A stretch of DNA of 64,000 bases. It comes from Emiliania huxleyi CCMP1516 (taxonomy: Eukaryota; Haptophyta; Isochrysidales; Noelaerhabdaceae). The notes beneath the pieces are model-generated. The model was not told the origin of the DNA. It searched no databases and saw only the letters and a program-made list of their open reading frames with translations. The position numbers and the translations under genes are program-made. The stretch covers positions 138,389 to 202,388 of the forward strand of contig NW_005201144.1 of the NCBI RefSeq assembly GCF_000372725.1. The letters run 5' to 3'. Below, piece after piece: positions 18,420-29,173 of the stretch; positions within the stretch are counted from its first letter, which is position 1, and each line of letters opens with the position of its first letter.

Positions 18420-20209
18420 GGGGTGCTTCGGGCGCTTGCTTGCGGCTTGGGGGTGCGACGATTAACAAGGCAGTCCGGTGCCCGAACACGAATACAAAAC
18501 TCGAGAATTTAACAAACAAGGCGCAAATTTTACGACAAAACTCCCTCGCACAACGCAGGGCACGGGACAATCGGAATTCTCCACCCTTGTCCCGCCACAA
18601 GGACCCCATCCCAGGAATTGCGACTCGCCGCTTTCCTCCCGCTGTGATCCTGTGTGTGGTGAGCTCTGTGTCTTGTTTTCCCAACAACATACGTACACAC
18701 CCTTGTCCCGCGCGACCGCCGTTCTGGCAAGAGAGCGACCCGCTCTCTGTGCGTGTGGCGGAGCAAGGGGCAAGCCGAGCCGAGCCTGGGTTGCGGCGGC
18801 GTGATGAGAGAGCACTCAGAACTCTCTTGCGGTCTCGAGGTCTCGAGGTTGGTTCCGAAAAGAATTTGTACGACATGTTTTCTTTCTTTTTCTACTCGGA
18901 GCCAGTGATACGAGAATACGCACATGTTACGAGAATACGCCCCGCCCCCAGCCCCCACGGAATACCTGTAGGCTGATGGCTGTACTACTCGACGATAATA
19001 CAAGAATACGCAGCTTGGAAGTTGCAGACGCCTATAAAGAAGACATAGTGTTTTTTGGTGTTACGGTGCCTACAAGAAATATCCGAGATCGCATGGAGCT
19101 GATCACAGGGTTTACGGCGGTCATTGTCCCCTACCAGCGGGCACAGGTGGGCCGCGGACACCCGTGAATGACCTTAAGGTAAGCTAAAAGACGTACAACG
19201 AAACTCCCTGCACGACACTGGAATTCTAATTAGCAAAATAGGGTTAGGCAGAAGCGGGGTCGCGCGACATCCGTGCTCAGTTAGAGTAAAGCTCTGTAAC
19301 ACACATAAAACCGGCGGACCCTTACGGGGTGTGGAGGGTGAGTTGAACAGGGGTTGTGCGCCAAGCCCTCCTGCTCGGCTCCAGCGAGTAGACAAGTGTT
19401 ACCATCAACAGAGGAGAAGGATATGACCTCAGGGCTGATGTGACCAAGCGCTGGTAGCGTGGTTTTAACTCACACCCATGGTCTCACAGTGTGCCGGCAG
19501 TCGCCGAGCAGTGTCGCTCACACAAGCCGCAGCACAAGTGACTGAGGGCCAGTGAGGGCGAGCCCATCGCTGTCACAGCTGTGGCAGCCGCACAGTAGGC
19601 TGTGTCAGCTGTGCAGAGTGTGTGAGCAGCAGAGGAGCTGCTCTCCAGGCTTCTGTCGCAAAGAGCTGCATGCCACCGAAAGCGCTGTCGAGGTTCGCCG
19701 AGCGCGGCGCAGGTTGGGGGAAGCCGCCACCGACGAGCGCGTTGGACTTTTCACTCTGGACAAAAAACGCGGCACAGCGGACGGTGCGGGGCGTGCCGCA
19801 AACTTAGCGGCGAGGCGCGGGACCGTCTGTGGCGAAGTGGGTCGCGTCCCCCGATTTTGTTCAACCCAGCATCCACACCCTTTACAGATCACAGATCACA
19901 TAAAACCGACAACTCTCAACGCTCAAGTTGTCAACGGGCGGACGGCGGGACGGGCAAGGTCGGCGGTTTGCACGCCAAGGAGGGTAGATAGGGCGAGAAG
20001 CTGCGCCGTGTGGGGGGAGTTGTGGACTTGTGCGTTGTGGTGTGCCGTGTGGCCGCGCGCGCGTGTGCGCGAGCGCCGCGACCGAGGTCCTTCTTATACA
20101 CACTCTTACACTTCCAATTGTTTTTTAACTTACACGCAACACACAAATCTCTCTCTCTACACGCAGAGTATGGCCCTCGTATATGATTAACGTACACCGG
20201 GCCCGAGAT
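18420..20209. other. Intergenic, about 1.8 kb, with dispersed-repeat pieces
   Basis: No supported gene. At 18520-18610 and 19190-19235 there are pieces of the dispersed family with the core ACTCCCTCGCACAAC or ACTCCCTGCACGACACTGG next to GAATTC. Two copies of ACGAGAATACGC occur near 18908 and 18926, and a third variant is near 19001. The stretch holds the promoter of the SOD-like gene at its left end. Confidence 0.5.
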
Positions 20210-22764
20210 TCAAAGGACCCGGACCGTCCCCCGCGCGAACGGCTCCCCCTCTCCGATTGGCGCAAAAGTTCTGCCGAGCCGCAGCTCGACGCGGACGACC
20301 CGCTCGCCCTCTGCGAGCGCTGCCCGGGCCACCGGCTTGGCAAAACAAGCGCAAAAGCAATGGCGGCCAATCCAGCGCCAATCCGGCGCGCCACCGGCGC
20401 GAATGCGTCGCCTCTCGAGCTCCTCGTGCGCCGTCGGCAGCACCAGCGCGTCGAGCGCCGCGTACTCGAGCTGCTGCGCCTGCAGAGGCGGGAGGGGAAA
20501 GCGACGCGTTGGCGCGCGCCGGGGAGGCATACGCACCGCGCACGGCGAGGGTTACCGCTAGCGGCCTCCTGCCCCAGTTGGAGAGGCAGCAACGCTTGTC
20601 CAACGGCGCCCCGAGCACCGTCGCGCAGAGCGCGGACAAACCTACGGGCAGCCGCACCGTTTGCACCGTGCGCTCCTCCCTCGGAAATGGAGGCGCGAGG
20701 GGGTGGGGACGCACTTGAGACTGCTCCGGCGCCCCGCAATTTGCGCCACTCGTTGACCAGGTCGACGGACGGGGAGACGGCAGAGGCCGCGCAGCAGCAG
20801 CGGAGTGAACCGTGCGCGGAGCGGACCACCCTCAAGTCTGCGGCGAGACCAAACCCAACTTTGAGGAGGCGAGGAGAGGCAAAGAGAGCGCCTGAGAGAG
20901 GGGCGGAGCGGGAGTCTCGCAACGGGGGTAGGCCCCTTCTGCACCGAGGGCCGGTAGGGAGCACGGCGACTCACCGAGAGCGGCCTGCAAGTGGGCGGCG
21001 CTCCTACGGCGCAGCGCGGTGGGGTGGCACGTGATTCAGGCACTGCCAGAACGCGCGCGGGTGGGGCGCTGCAGCGCACGAGGGCGTGGCGATGAGCGTC
21101 GGCAAGTCGAGCAGCCACGCCTCGCCGCGGCAGCCCAGCTGCAGCCACTGCACGCTCAGGCTGCCTCCGCCACAGCTCGAGCCGCCAACCCACTCGGCGT
21201 CGATCCCGAGGCGAGCGAGGCCGTGGCCGGCGAGGATGATGGCGAGCATCTTTGCCAACCCCTCCTCGCCGTCCACCACGTGCACCCGCGACGCCGCCAG
21301 CCGAAGGGCGGCGGGGGCGGGGGCGGCAGCATCGGCGGCGGGGGCGGGGGCGGCGGCATCGGCGGCGGCGGGCGGCTTCGGCTTGCTCCCTCGAGCGGGC
21401 GGCCCGAGAGGCCATACCAAATCTTCTGCCCTCACCGCCTGCGCACGCGCGCGCTCCTATTCAGCGCGCCGTGACCAACGCGTCATGAGGCGGTGGCGCG
21501 AGCGCGTGGCGAGGAGCCCCGCTCCTCGGGGGTCGGAGGCTCGCCGAGCTCTTCCGCAACTTCGCGCTCGAGCCCGTGCCTATTTCCCTCAAAGACTGCG
21601 CCCCTCCGAGAATGGGCCGCGAGCGGCCGCGGCCACCGGCGGGCGCGCCTCAGAGCGCACTGGACCGCGACCGGCCGTAAGCCACGCTTCGAGAGGCGCT
21701 CGGCAGCAGAGCGCAGCAGCGACCTCCACTGCTCGGCCGCTAGCTCCACCTAATGCGCGGCGAGGCGAGAGGCTGGGCGGGGGAGGGAGGGCGGCGAGGA
21801 GCGCGCGCGTCGCAAAGGGCGCCTCCCACAGCGCCCCCTCCTCCTCCTCGCCCTCCTCGCCGCTGCCCTCGCCGCTGCCCTCGCCGCCCTCACCGCCGCC
21901 GCCGCCGCCGCCGGCCGCGGCCGCGCCTCCTCCTCCCCCCCCGGCCTCGATCGCCTCCGCTGCTCGGGCAAAAAAGCTGTCCAGTTGGTCGGCGAGTCCC
22001 TCGCGCACGAGCCAGCCCAGCCGCGCGCGGTGGAGGCCGAGGGCGATGGCGGCAAGGAGAGGCTGCGGTGCGCTCCGCGTCAGGCGGAAGCGCGCCACAT
22101 ATCTCGCCGCGAGCCTCGGGTCGCCCTGCGCAGACAGCGCCTCGACGAGGCGGAGCTGCAGCCGCGGCGAAGGGGCGGCGAGCGAGAGGGCGGCGCCGAG
22201 GCCCGAGGAGGAGGAGGCGAGACGGTCGACGAGGGCGTCTGCGTCGACCAGGGCCTCGAGGTCGAACCTCACCACAAGCAGCGCCGCCTCCGCCTCCTCC
22301 CCGCTCGCAATCAGGCTCTGCGTGGCGGCGAGAGCGTCCGACTGGCCGAGGCCGGCTGGACCGGCGAACGCACCCCCGTCGACGGACGCCCACCTCGCAA
22401 ACGCCGCGCACAGCTTGCGAAAGAGGCGCGGCTGCGCGACTGCCAGCGCGGCGGCGCGTGCGTGGAGAGCCGGAGCAGGCGGCGCCGAGAGCCGCGCCAG
22501 GCAGTCCAGCAGCATCCTGCAGCTGGCGGCGGCCTGGCCGCTCTTGCGGGCCAGCATTCCCGCCGCCAGCGCCTCGACGGCGGAGAGGAGCAGGCTGTGG
22601 GCGTCCGCCTCATCGGCCAGGGCGGCGGTGAGCGCCTCGCCGACGGCCGGGTGAGACCGGCTAGGCACCGCCTCGAGACTGCGCAGGAGCGCGTCCGCGC
22701 TGCTCACGTCGAGCTGCGGCAGCGGCGCCGCCTGCGCGCGGTCGTGCTTCCGCCTCTTGGGCAT
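20210..22764 (-). CDS. Mut-7/EXD3-like 3'-5' exonuclease, at least seven exons
   Basis: Predicted exons (minus): 22764-21823, 21749 to about 21500, 21438-21031, 20984-20975, 20891-20715, 20641-20556 and 20479-20210. The DEDDy exonuclease motifs are spread over exons: GIDAEW (Exo I) with WLLDLPTL, KVGFGLAADL (Exo II), GAPLDKRCCLSNWGRRPL, and QLEYAALDALVL (Exo III, with the Tyr). LDK...SNW is typical of Mut-7/EXD-type nucleases, which trim RNA 3' ends. The first exon (314 codons) is an all-helical, Ala/Leu-rich region such as Mut-7 proteins carry before the nuclease. It ends in a Gly-rich and Glu-rich run. Introns joining the nuclease exons keep the frame: phase 1 into 20641, phase 0 into 20479. 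A 10-base microexon fits at 20975-20984 (GTGAGT donor). The first intron needs a GC donor (GAG|GCGCCC). The 3' end of exon 2 is not resolved. Confidence 0.75.
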
Positions 22765-22819
22765 GGCTGCGAACTCGCACCGGCACTCACGAAAGAAGGG
22801 TGGGTCATCACAAACACGG

Positions 22820-23273
22820 TACCGTCGGGTACTTATTTTAAGAGCAGGTAAACAGCAATAGATCCGGCCCTCAAGCGGCCTAATCGATACCCAGCCCTCA
22901 CGGAATCGGTCCCTCGTTGTACAGCAATCGATCCTTCACACTGCCCGCGCTGCCAAACTTGCTGAGAATCGGTCCCCCCACCTGTGGCGCGAAGCTGATA
23001 TGTCTCCCGCGCTCGGCGCGCCGACCGCGCAGCGGCGGCAGACCACCCTCCGGTTCGAGGGGCGCCTGGGGGTGAGCGGGCTGCCTCCGCCAGAGTTTGG
23101 CTCGCCCACCTGTGCGGGCCCCCCTGTACCCCCTCCCCCCCCCCGGCCCGGGTGTCTAGCAATTGGTCCCTTTTGGCAAGCGCGAATCGGTCCCCCTGGC
23201 TCCAGGAACTGATCCGGCACTACACCCGGATCTATTGCTGTTTACCTGCTCTTAAAATAAGTACCCGACGGTA
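22820..23273. mobile_element. MITE-like element with 47-bp terminal inverted repeats
   Basis: Left end 22820-22866 reads TACCGTCGGGTACTTATTTT then AAGAGCAGGTAAACAGCAAT and AGATCCG. The right end 23227-23273 is its reverse complement with almost no change. The inside (about 360 bases) has no gene but repeats AATCGGTCC or AATTGGTCC four times: two copies inside the left half and two near the right end, as subterminal transposase-binding sites often do. GTAC-type bases flank both ends, so a short target duplication is possible. It is non-autonomous. It lies just upstream of the start of the exonuclease gene (22764). Confidence 0.75.
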
Positions 23274-24026
23274 CAGGATCGAGGTGCACGCCGCCGAGGC
23301 AGTGTCGTCCCCCCGTGCACCCGCACACCCGGCACTCATCACAACCCAGGGGGGCACTGGAAAGAAGAATTTACTACCGCGCAATCCGAAAGGTGGCAGA
23401 GACTCCCTCCCCTGTCTGTTTTCTTTCTTTCTTTCTTTCTGTGGCAGAGACTGCCTGAAGCTGGAGGCAGGTCGCTAGACTGAGATGAGACCGCCAGTGG
23501 AGTTGGGAGTCCCCACCGTCGTGCACCGCGCTGCGAGCCTGTCTGTCTTGTCGTGCGTGTCCCTTGTCAGGAGCAGGAGAGGAGGAGAGCCCCACCTGTG
23601 CCCCTGTGATCGTCCTTCCAAAATCCTGCTCGTGCAGGTGGGGTCTGGGGACGACCCTGTCCTCTTCCCCCATCCCTCGTTTGGTTGTCTGTTTTCTTTC
23701 TTTCTTTCTTCAGGTGGCACGCCCCCGCAGGACCAGGAGATGCCCGCGGGCGAGAATGACAGAAGGTCAAGGTGTGTCCGGACTCCGGCGGCCGCGGCCG
23801 AGCGGATATCCGGTGCGTCAAAGAAAGAGAAATACAACTTCTCGAAGTGCTCCCAAACAGACAACCCAAGGGAGGGGTGGGAGCGTCAGGAGCTCTCCTC
23901 TGGCATCCTTCTCGAGGCATCCTTCTTTCATCGTCGTTCGTTCGTGCGAGGAGAGGCGAGGTGCTGCACGCACGAGCTCCAGCGCGAGGCCGTGCGCTCT
24001 AGTGCTGGTGCGCGTCGTTGCCGTCC
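23274..24026. other. Intergenic, with three (TTTC)n / (AAAG)n module pieces
   Basis: No gene. Pieces of the dispersed module are seen at about 23405-23440 and 23675-23712 (TGTCTGTTTTCTTTCTTTC, inverted) and 23858-23882 (ACAGACAACCCAAGGGAGG). Near 23705 the T/C run is followed by TTCAG|GTGG, which would make a good intron 3' end, but no exons on either side can be supported. Confidence 0.5.
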
Positions 24027-24782
24027 CTAGTAGGTCCGGCCGGGAAGCGGCCTGACGATTGGGCCATCGGGCCGCGCTCCGAAGGCGTCGAACGGCGGCG
24101 GCTTGTCGTGAGGGGAGTACTCCACCGAGTTGAGCGCGATGATGCGGCCCCACTTGTCGCGCCTGCCAACTCAAGAGGGGGGCGTCAATTGGGAAGGGAG
24201 GGGAGAAGGCAACATCGCAGGCCAACGCCCAGCTAGCCTGTAGGAAACGGGCTCGATTGCACACTCTGCCAAAGCTGCCTTGACCGACGCCTCGGGCACG
24301 CCCCGCTCTGCGAGGAGGTCGATGCGCTCCTGCACAGTGGCAATATTCTTGAGGAGCACCAGCTCCTCGTCCGCGAAGACAGCCATCGCCGCCGCCTTCT
24401 CCTCCGCCGCCTTCTCCTCCGCCGCCGCCTTGGCAGCGGCAGCCTTCTCCGCCTTCGCCTTCGCCTCTGCCTCCTTCTTTGCCTTCTCGGCCTCCGCAGC
24501 CGCCGCAGCCGCTTCCGCATCTTCGCCCTCCTCCTCTTTATCCGCGAGCTTCTCTTTTGTGGCTGTGGCTGCCTTCGCGGCGGCTGCCTTTGCCGCCGCC
24601 GCCGCCGCCTTGGCGACCGCCTCTGGGTCGTCAGCCATGACAACGGCAGACCGACTGCTGCGTTCCAGAACCGAGACGCCGGCGAGCGGGATGCTGGCGC
24701 CACATCGCTTGCCGAGGCGAACCCGTCCCACTGGCGGCGCTGGGAGGAAGGCTGGCAGGCAGATCACGAGTACGGTCAGCAT
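24027..24782 (-). CDS. Ala/Glu-rich probable plastid protein, two exons
   Basis: Exons (minus) 24782-24238 and 24162-24027, 226 residues. The N-terminus (MLTVLVICLPAFLPAPP) is a signal peptide followed by a basic, Ser/Arg-rich stretch (LERSSRSAVVMADDPE), the layout of a plastid-targeting leader. Then come about 80 residues of Ala/Lys/Glu coiled coil and a conserved-looking end: ELVLLKNIATVQERIDLLAE, SVKAALAECAIEPVSYR and, in exon 2, KWGRIIALNSVEYSPHDKPP. I do not recognise the family. The intron is 75 bases. The only frame-keeping join uses a GC donor (TACAG|GCTAGC) with acceptor GGCAG, phase 2. The second exon has no internal Met and would not be found without the splice, so it supports the GC donor. 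Confidence 0.65.
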
Positions 24783-25265
24783 ATCTCGTCGCGGAGAGGT
24801 CTGGCGGCGGCGGTGCGCGTGAAGTGGCGGTGCGGTTCCGGCCGCGAAGTCACGCTCAGAATTTAAACAAAAGAAGTCTCTCTGGTGTTCATTATAGCTC
24901 CGAGTAGAGGGGGCGGTCTGCTGCTAGGGGAAACCCGGAGCGCGGAGCCAACCCTCGGAGACCCGTGTTTACTTTACGGCCCTCTCCCTGCGAACGCGCA
25001 CCCCCTGGGCTAGGGCTCTCTTGCCCGCAACCCGATGCCAATCATCCGGCCCGCTGGGTGCGCTTCTGAGCTCCCCGGCCCTGGATGTGCGGTTAATGAC
25101 TGCACTCCAAGTGCTCCAAGTCTCTCTCACAGCACACAGGCTCGACACAGGTGCGAACTGGCGCGTGCTAGTACTATCACCGGCACACCACCGGAGCCGC
25201 CTAAGCGACTCCGTTAAGAACGGCAATGCACTTAGCACCGTGCACAATGCCGCTGTCCCCGCACG
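24783..25265. other. Intergenic and LINE 3'-flank sequence
   Basis: From about 24985 to 25190 the sequence resembles 53165-53390 (shared CATCCGGCCCGCTGGGTGCG and CCCTGGATGTG). It contains ACTCCAAGTGCTCCAAG, also seen near 32690 (inverted) and 57892. It is probably the 3' region of the LINE fragment at 25266-25533. Confidence 0.5.
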
Positions 25266-25533
25266 CTAGCTCGTTCACCGTCTGCCACGCCACGGCGGTG
25301 TGGAGGACGACAGACAAGCGCTGCATCTGCAGCCCGTGCCAGTTCTTGGTGGTCCATGTGACCTCATCGAGGTGCTGAGCGTGCGAAAGTTTGTTACTCA
25401 GCTGGTCCGCCGCCTGCCGAAGAATTTTGCGGACGCCGTCCCCGAAGCCGCCGAACGTCTCGAAGTCGAGCAAACGCAGGTCGCAATTCTTCTCCCGCGC
25501 GAACCGGTAGTCGCCCTTCTCAGAAAACCACAA
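25266..25533 (-). mobile_element. LINE-like tail fragment, copy 1
   Basis: The minus strand encodes GDYRFAREKNCDLRLLDFET, then FGGFGDGVRKILRQAAD, HLDEVTWTTKNWHG and LQMQRLSVVLHTAVAWQTVNEL. This block resembles the region after the reverse transcriptase in LINE-type polyproteins of algae. That call comes from recall of the FGG-G / TW-W / Q-LSV-LH-A pattern and is not confirmed. No RT domain is present, so it is a 5'-truncated copy, as LINE insertions usually are. Two related copies lie at 25736-26005 and 52745-53010, both in the same orientation. Confidence 0.5.
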
Positions 25534-25735
25534 AGGATTTCACGGGAAGGAACAGGTGTCACTCACACACAGAAAGAAAGAATTTTACAACAAAGCTCCC
25601 TCGCACAACACTGGGCACGGGACTGGCTCGCACTGGCACTTACACAGGTACACCACGGGAGCCGCCTAAGCGACTCCTGCGAGAGTGGCGAGGCACTTAG
25701 CTCCGTGCACCCGCCCACCCCCGCCACAGGCAAGC
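25534..25735 (-). repeat. LINE 3' end with AAAGAAAGAATTTT tail
   Basis: Read on the plus strand: AGAAAGAAAGAATTTTACAA, then AGCTCCCTCGCACAACACTG, GGCACGGGACTGGC, AGCCGCCTAAGCGACTCC and GAGGCACTTAGCTCCGTGCA. The same order, with changes, occurs at 52560-52745. On the minus strand this follows the coding tail, so it is the element's 3' UTR ending in a short simple repeat. Confidence 0.6.
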
Positions 25736-26005
25736 TCATTCACAACCTGCTCTGCGATTGCCGTGTGAAGAACGACTGTGGACTGAGATACGCTGCTTCT
25801 GCAGCCCCAGCCAATTCTTAGTGGTCCAAGTCACCTCATCGAGGTACTGGGCCCGCGTCAGCTTGTTCTGTAGCACGTCCGCCGCCTTCCGGAGGATCTC
25901 GCGGACCCCCTTTCCGAACCCGCCGAACGATTCGAACAGCAGCAGCTGCACGTCAACGCCCTTGTCTTCCCTGGCGTAGCGATAGTCCCCGCCGTAGCCG
26001 GCACC
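25736..26005 (-). mobile_element. LINE-like tail fragment, copy 2
   Basis: The minus strand encodes GDYRYAREDKGVDVQLLLFE, then SFGGFGKGVREILRKAADVL, LTRAQYLDEVTWTTKNW and LGLQKQRISVHS before the frame is lost. It is similar in protein to copy 1 but diverged in DNA. The two copies lie head to tail, about 200 bases apart. Confidence 0.5.
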
Positions 26006-27086
26006 AACTTGATTCCCGGATCGGCGTCTCCCCCTCCCCCTATGTGCCGCCACCCCCCTCCAATCCGTAATTCCGTAAAATCGCGCGAAAAGCGCCCAAA
26101 TCGAGCTGGAGAGCGCCCCCCAGCCGCATGGGAGCGTGCCCCAGCTAGCAGGAGGCACTTGGAGGCGTTAGACGTACTTTTGGAAGGACTTTCGGCGACG
26201 TCCGTTCCCTTGGACACGTCGACAAATGGCACCGACGCAGCTCAGCATTGTGCTGGAGCGCCTGCTCAACGAACTCGGAATAGCCAACCTCAGTATGTTC
26301 GAGCGAGGCTGTGCTCATGCACGATACAGGCGCGGTGCTCGACGCGGTCCGAAGCATCGCTGCAGCCGCAGAGGCTGGTGCGGCGGCTTATGCCAGCTCG
26401 GCCACGAGCAATGTTGTTGTGTGCCGAAGCAGCACTGCTACCGCTGGCGCAATCTCCGTTCAGCACGAGGGCAGCATCTCCCGCACTCTCGTCAGCACAG
26501 ACGCGCAAACCACGCTAAAGGGCTCGGACATCCATGCAGCCGCGAGTAGTGCGACTGCTGAGATGCTGCTCCCCGGCAGGAGTTGGAAGAGAAGTTGCGG
26601 TCACAGACCAAGGAGCTCGCTTCTGAGCAGCGCTCTGCGAACGCTATGAAGAAGGCGCTAGCGCAGCGCAACATGTCCGAGAGTACAGTTGTAGCGCGCG
26701 GCCCTCAACCTCTGCTAATGACGTTGTCATCGTCAATTCGGTCGCGTTCTCCGGTGTGTGCTGACCGGCGTTCTGCTCGGTGGCTCCGCGCTTCCGCCAT
26801 ATTGCAGTTGCTGTCGGTGCCACGAGTGCGGATGTCGTTTGGCCGGGGTTGAGACACTTGGCCACGGCTGGCTCGACGACCGTCGCCACGTCTTTCCACT
26901 CGATGTTGCTGACCGCCATGTGGTTTGAACGCTTTGCTACCCGGCCGCCGCGGGCACCTCGGCGCCGGCATCATATCCTCCGCGACATCAAGGAGATCCG
27001 CCATAAAGCAGCGCCCAGCAAGCCAGGGACAGATGACACAGGCGACTTGAGCGCGTATCACCCAAAACTATTCACTTTTGAGCGCC
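26006..27086. other. Stretch without a supported gene; weak coding-like patch
   Basis: The plus strand near 26311-26580 reads AVLDAVRSIAAAAEAG, then AAAYASSATSNVVVC and AISVQHEGSISRTLVSTDAQ, which has protein-like composition. There is no consistent second exon and no recognised domain, so it is left uncalled. It may be a gene remnant. Confidence 0.35.
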
Positions 27087-27485
27087 ATATGCGCAGGAGG
27101 TGCGTATGTCAACATACGCGCCTGCACGTGTGAGCGCTCATATTGACTAATATTCGCGTCTGCATGTGTGGGAGCGTATGCTGACCGCCAAGCACCCACG
27201 CCGACACCGCGAGTACTAGCTAAGATAGGCGCCACAAGCGTGGGCGCTCATCTCAAGATACGCAGCTACACGTGTAGGCGCGAGCCTTACTCAAGATAAG
27301 CGCCCAGACACGAAGACGCGTATCTGGGCTACCTGGACGCAGACGCGCATCCTCATGTGTGGGCGCTCATCTTAGTTAATACTCGCGTCCACACTTGCAG
27401 GTGCGTATATGGGCTCGGTGCACATGAGCACTTACACGTCAGGGCGCGAGCCTTAGCTAAGATACGCGCCTACACGTCTCGGTGG
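27087..27485. repeat. Array of about nine diverged ~38-bp dyad units
   Basis: Units share a pattern close to AAGATACGCGCCTACACGTG followed by TGGGCGCTCATCTTAG. The centre (GCGCC-tACACGTGt-GGGCGC) is a dyad. Spacing is about 36-45 bases and units differ by several bases each, so the array is older than the minisatellites elsewhere in the window. It ends about 65 bases upstream of the Nudix-protein start. Confidence 0.65.
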
Positions 27486-27550
27486 TCATTTTTGACCCAC
27501 TTTCTCCTGGAAACCCCGGAAACCTCCCTTGAGCACCAAGTGTGGGTCAT

Positions 27551-28917
27551 ATGCAATGCTTTGCGAAGGCCGCCGGCGCCCACGAGAGCACGACCCGCGT
27601 ACGGGTCGTCATCCTCGCCGGCGCTGATGCTGCACAAAACATAAGCCAAGCGGCACAAAATGTCGGTCTGGAAGCAGTCTGGGCAACGACGGCGGCGCAG
27701 GCGCTGAAGCATCTGCAATCGCGAGGTGGCGAGCCGTCGCTCGCGGCGGTCGTGTGCGCTCTCGGCACTGACGACGCCACGAGCGCGTGGCCCGTGCTCC
27801 GTTTCTGCAAGAAGGCCCTACCGCGTACGTTTGCAATCGTCCGCAGCCACACAGCGGCAGCTGACCCGCAGCTCCGACTGCAGTGCTTCGACGGCGGCGC
27901 CATGATGGTAACAGCAGGCGACGCCGCGGTCGAGACGGCGCTCCGCACGGTGGCGCGAACCGTCCTGAGCGGCGGCGAACACCACTGCCCGGAGTGCGGC
28001 CTGTCTGATCTCACTGGTGACGTGCTGCGTGAGCATCTGACCTTCCACCACGCGACGCATCCCAACGGCGCCTCGCCGACGAGCTGTCCGCTGTGCGCCA
28101 CGCGGCTGCAACGCTGCCCGCTCGCGGTCCACCTGATGCGCGAGTGCCCGGGATGCTCGCCTGCCGGACGCGAGCCGCCGCCGGCGCCGTACGCCGCCTT
28201 CGCATGGGTGGTGGCGCGACGGCGCTCCGACGGCGCTTTCCTTCTTGTCAACGAGCCCGCGGCCATTGCGGGCGGACGGTTCCCGACTTGGATGCCCACC
28301 GACCCCCCAGCGGACCCCACACCCGCCGTCGCGCCCACTCTCAACAGTCGCGGCGGACCAGAGATCATCCCACGTCCACCCGTGCCAACCCGCCTATCGC
28401 GCCCCTCTGCCAGGCCCAACCATTGGCTGCCCGCCCCTCTGCCAGGCCCAACTATTGGCTGCCCGCCGGTCGCGTCGACGCTGGCGAGTCGCTCGAGGAC
28501 GCGGCAAGGCGCGAGAGCGAGGAGGAGGCGGGCGTGAATGTGCGTCCGACGGGCGTGGTGCGCTTCATGGTCGATGACGACGTGGCGCCGAGCGTGATGC
28601 GAGTCGTGCTCACCGCCGAGGCCGACGAGGACGATCCGCTCCCAAAGTCGGTGCCGGACTGGGAGTCGGCGGGGGCGCTCTGGTGCGACCTACCGGGCCT
28701 CGCCGCTCTGCGCACGTCCGACTTCCGCAGCCCCGACCCGCTCGAGCTCTTCCCGCGCGTGGCGAGCCGTGCGCTCCCGCCGGCGTCGCTCGACACGCCC
28801 GCGTGGCGCGCGCTCGAAGCGCTGCTGCGCCGCCTGACGCGCGGCGACGCTGCCGCTCAGGAGGAGCTTCCGACGGTGTGGGCGGCGATCAAAGCGACCT
28901 ATCCAGGGTTGGTGTGA
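27551..28917 (+). CDS. REC-like / zinc-finger / Nudix hydrolase fusion protein
   Basis: Exons 27551-28278 and 28446-28917, 399 residues. Residues about 15-130 (RVRVVILAGADAAQN...VVCALG...TFAIVRSHT...GGAMMVTAGD) look like a degenerate response-regulator receiver fold. Residues about 138-195 have two Cys pairs with His (HHCPECGLSD...HLTFHH and SCPLCATRL...HLMREC), so C2H2-type zinc fingers. A Nudix domain follows (APYAAFAWVVARRRSDGAFL). Its Nudix box sits in exon 2: GRVDAGES, then EDAARRESEEEAGV, matching G-x5-E-x7-R-E-x-x-E-E-x-G-V. Nudix enzymes cleave nucleoside diphosphate-linked compounds using Mg2+ bound by the box glutamates; the substrate is unknown. The splice joins CG|GTTCCC to CCAG|GCCCAAC in phase 2, restoring NYWLPAGRVDAG. 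The acceptor region is duplicated 32 bases upstream. The GT donor is weak, so that end is less sure. Confidence 0.75.
28401..28464 (+). repeat. 32-bp tandem duplication across a splice acceptor
   Basis: GCCCCTCTGCCAGGCCCAAC plus CATTGGCTGCCC at 28401 is repeated at 28433 with one C/T change. Each copy has the same CTGCCAG acceptor. Only the second copy gives the Nudix frame; the first would shift it because 32 is not a multiple of 3. Confidence 0.85.
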
Positions 28918-29173
28918 CCTGAACATCATGCGCCAAGCAAATGCCAAATCATTCGGTTCACATCAGACATGTGACATTAGCTTTACCGCGGTTTTCGGCC
29001 CGCCCTTTTCCGCGTCGAAAGAATCGACCGCATACTACCCGTATGCCGTATCGTATCCGCATTTGCGGGAACTTAGGAATTTAACAGGGGGGGGGGGAGT
29101 GTGCAGTTTGGGGAGCACATGGCAGCGGAAACTTTGTCTGCGGCCCCGAGCGTTCGCCCGGCCACCGTACAGG

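Noticed and set aside
23640-23760. T/C-rich run ending TTCAG|GTGG as an intron 3' end
   Set aside because: No flanking exons with protein-like sequence could be found; the run belongs to the dispersed module.
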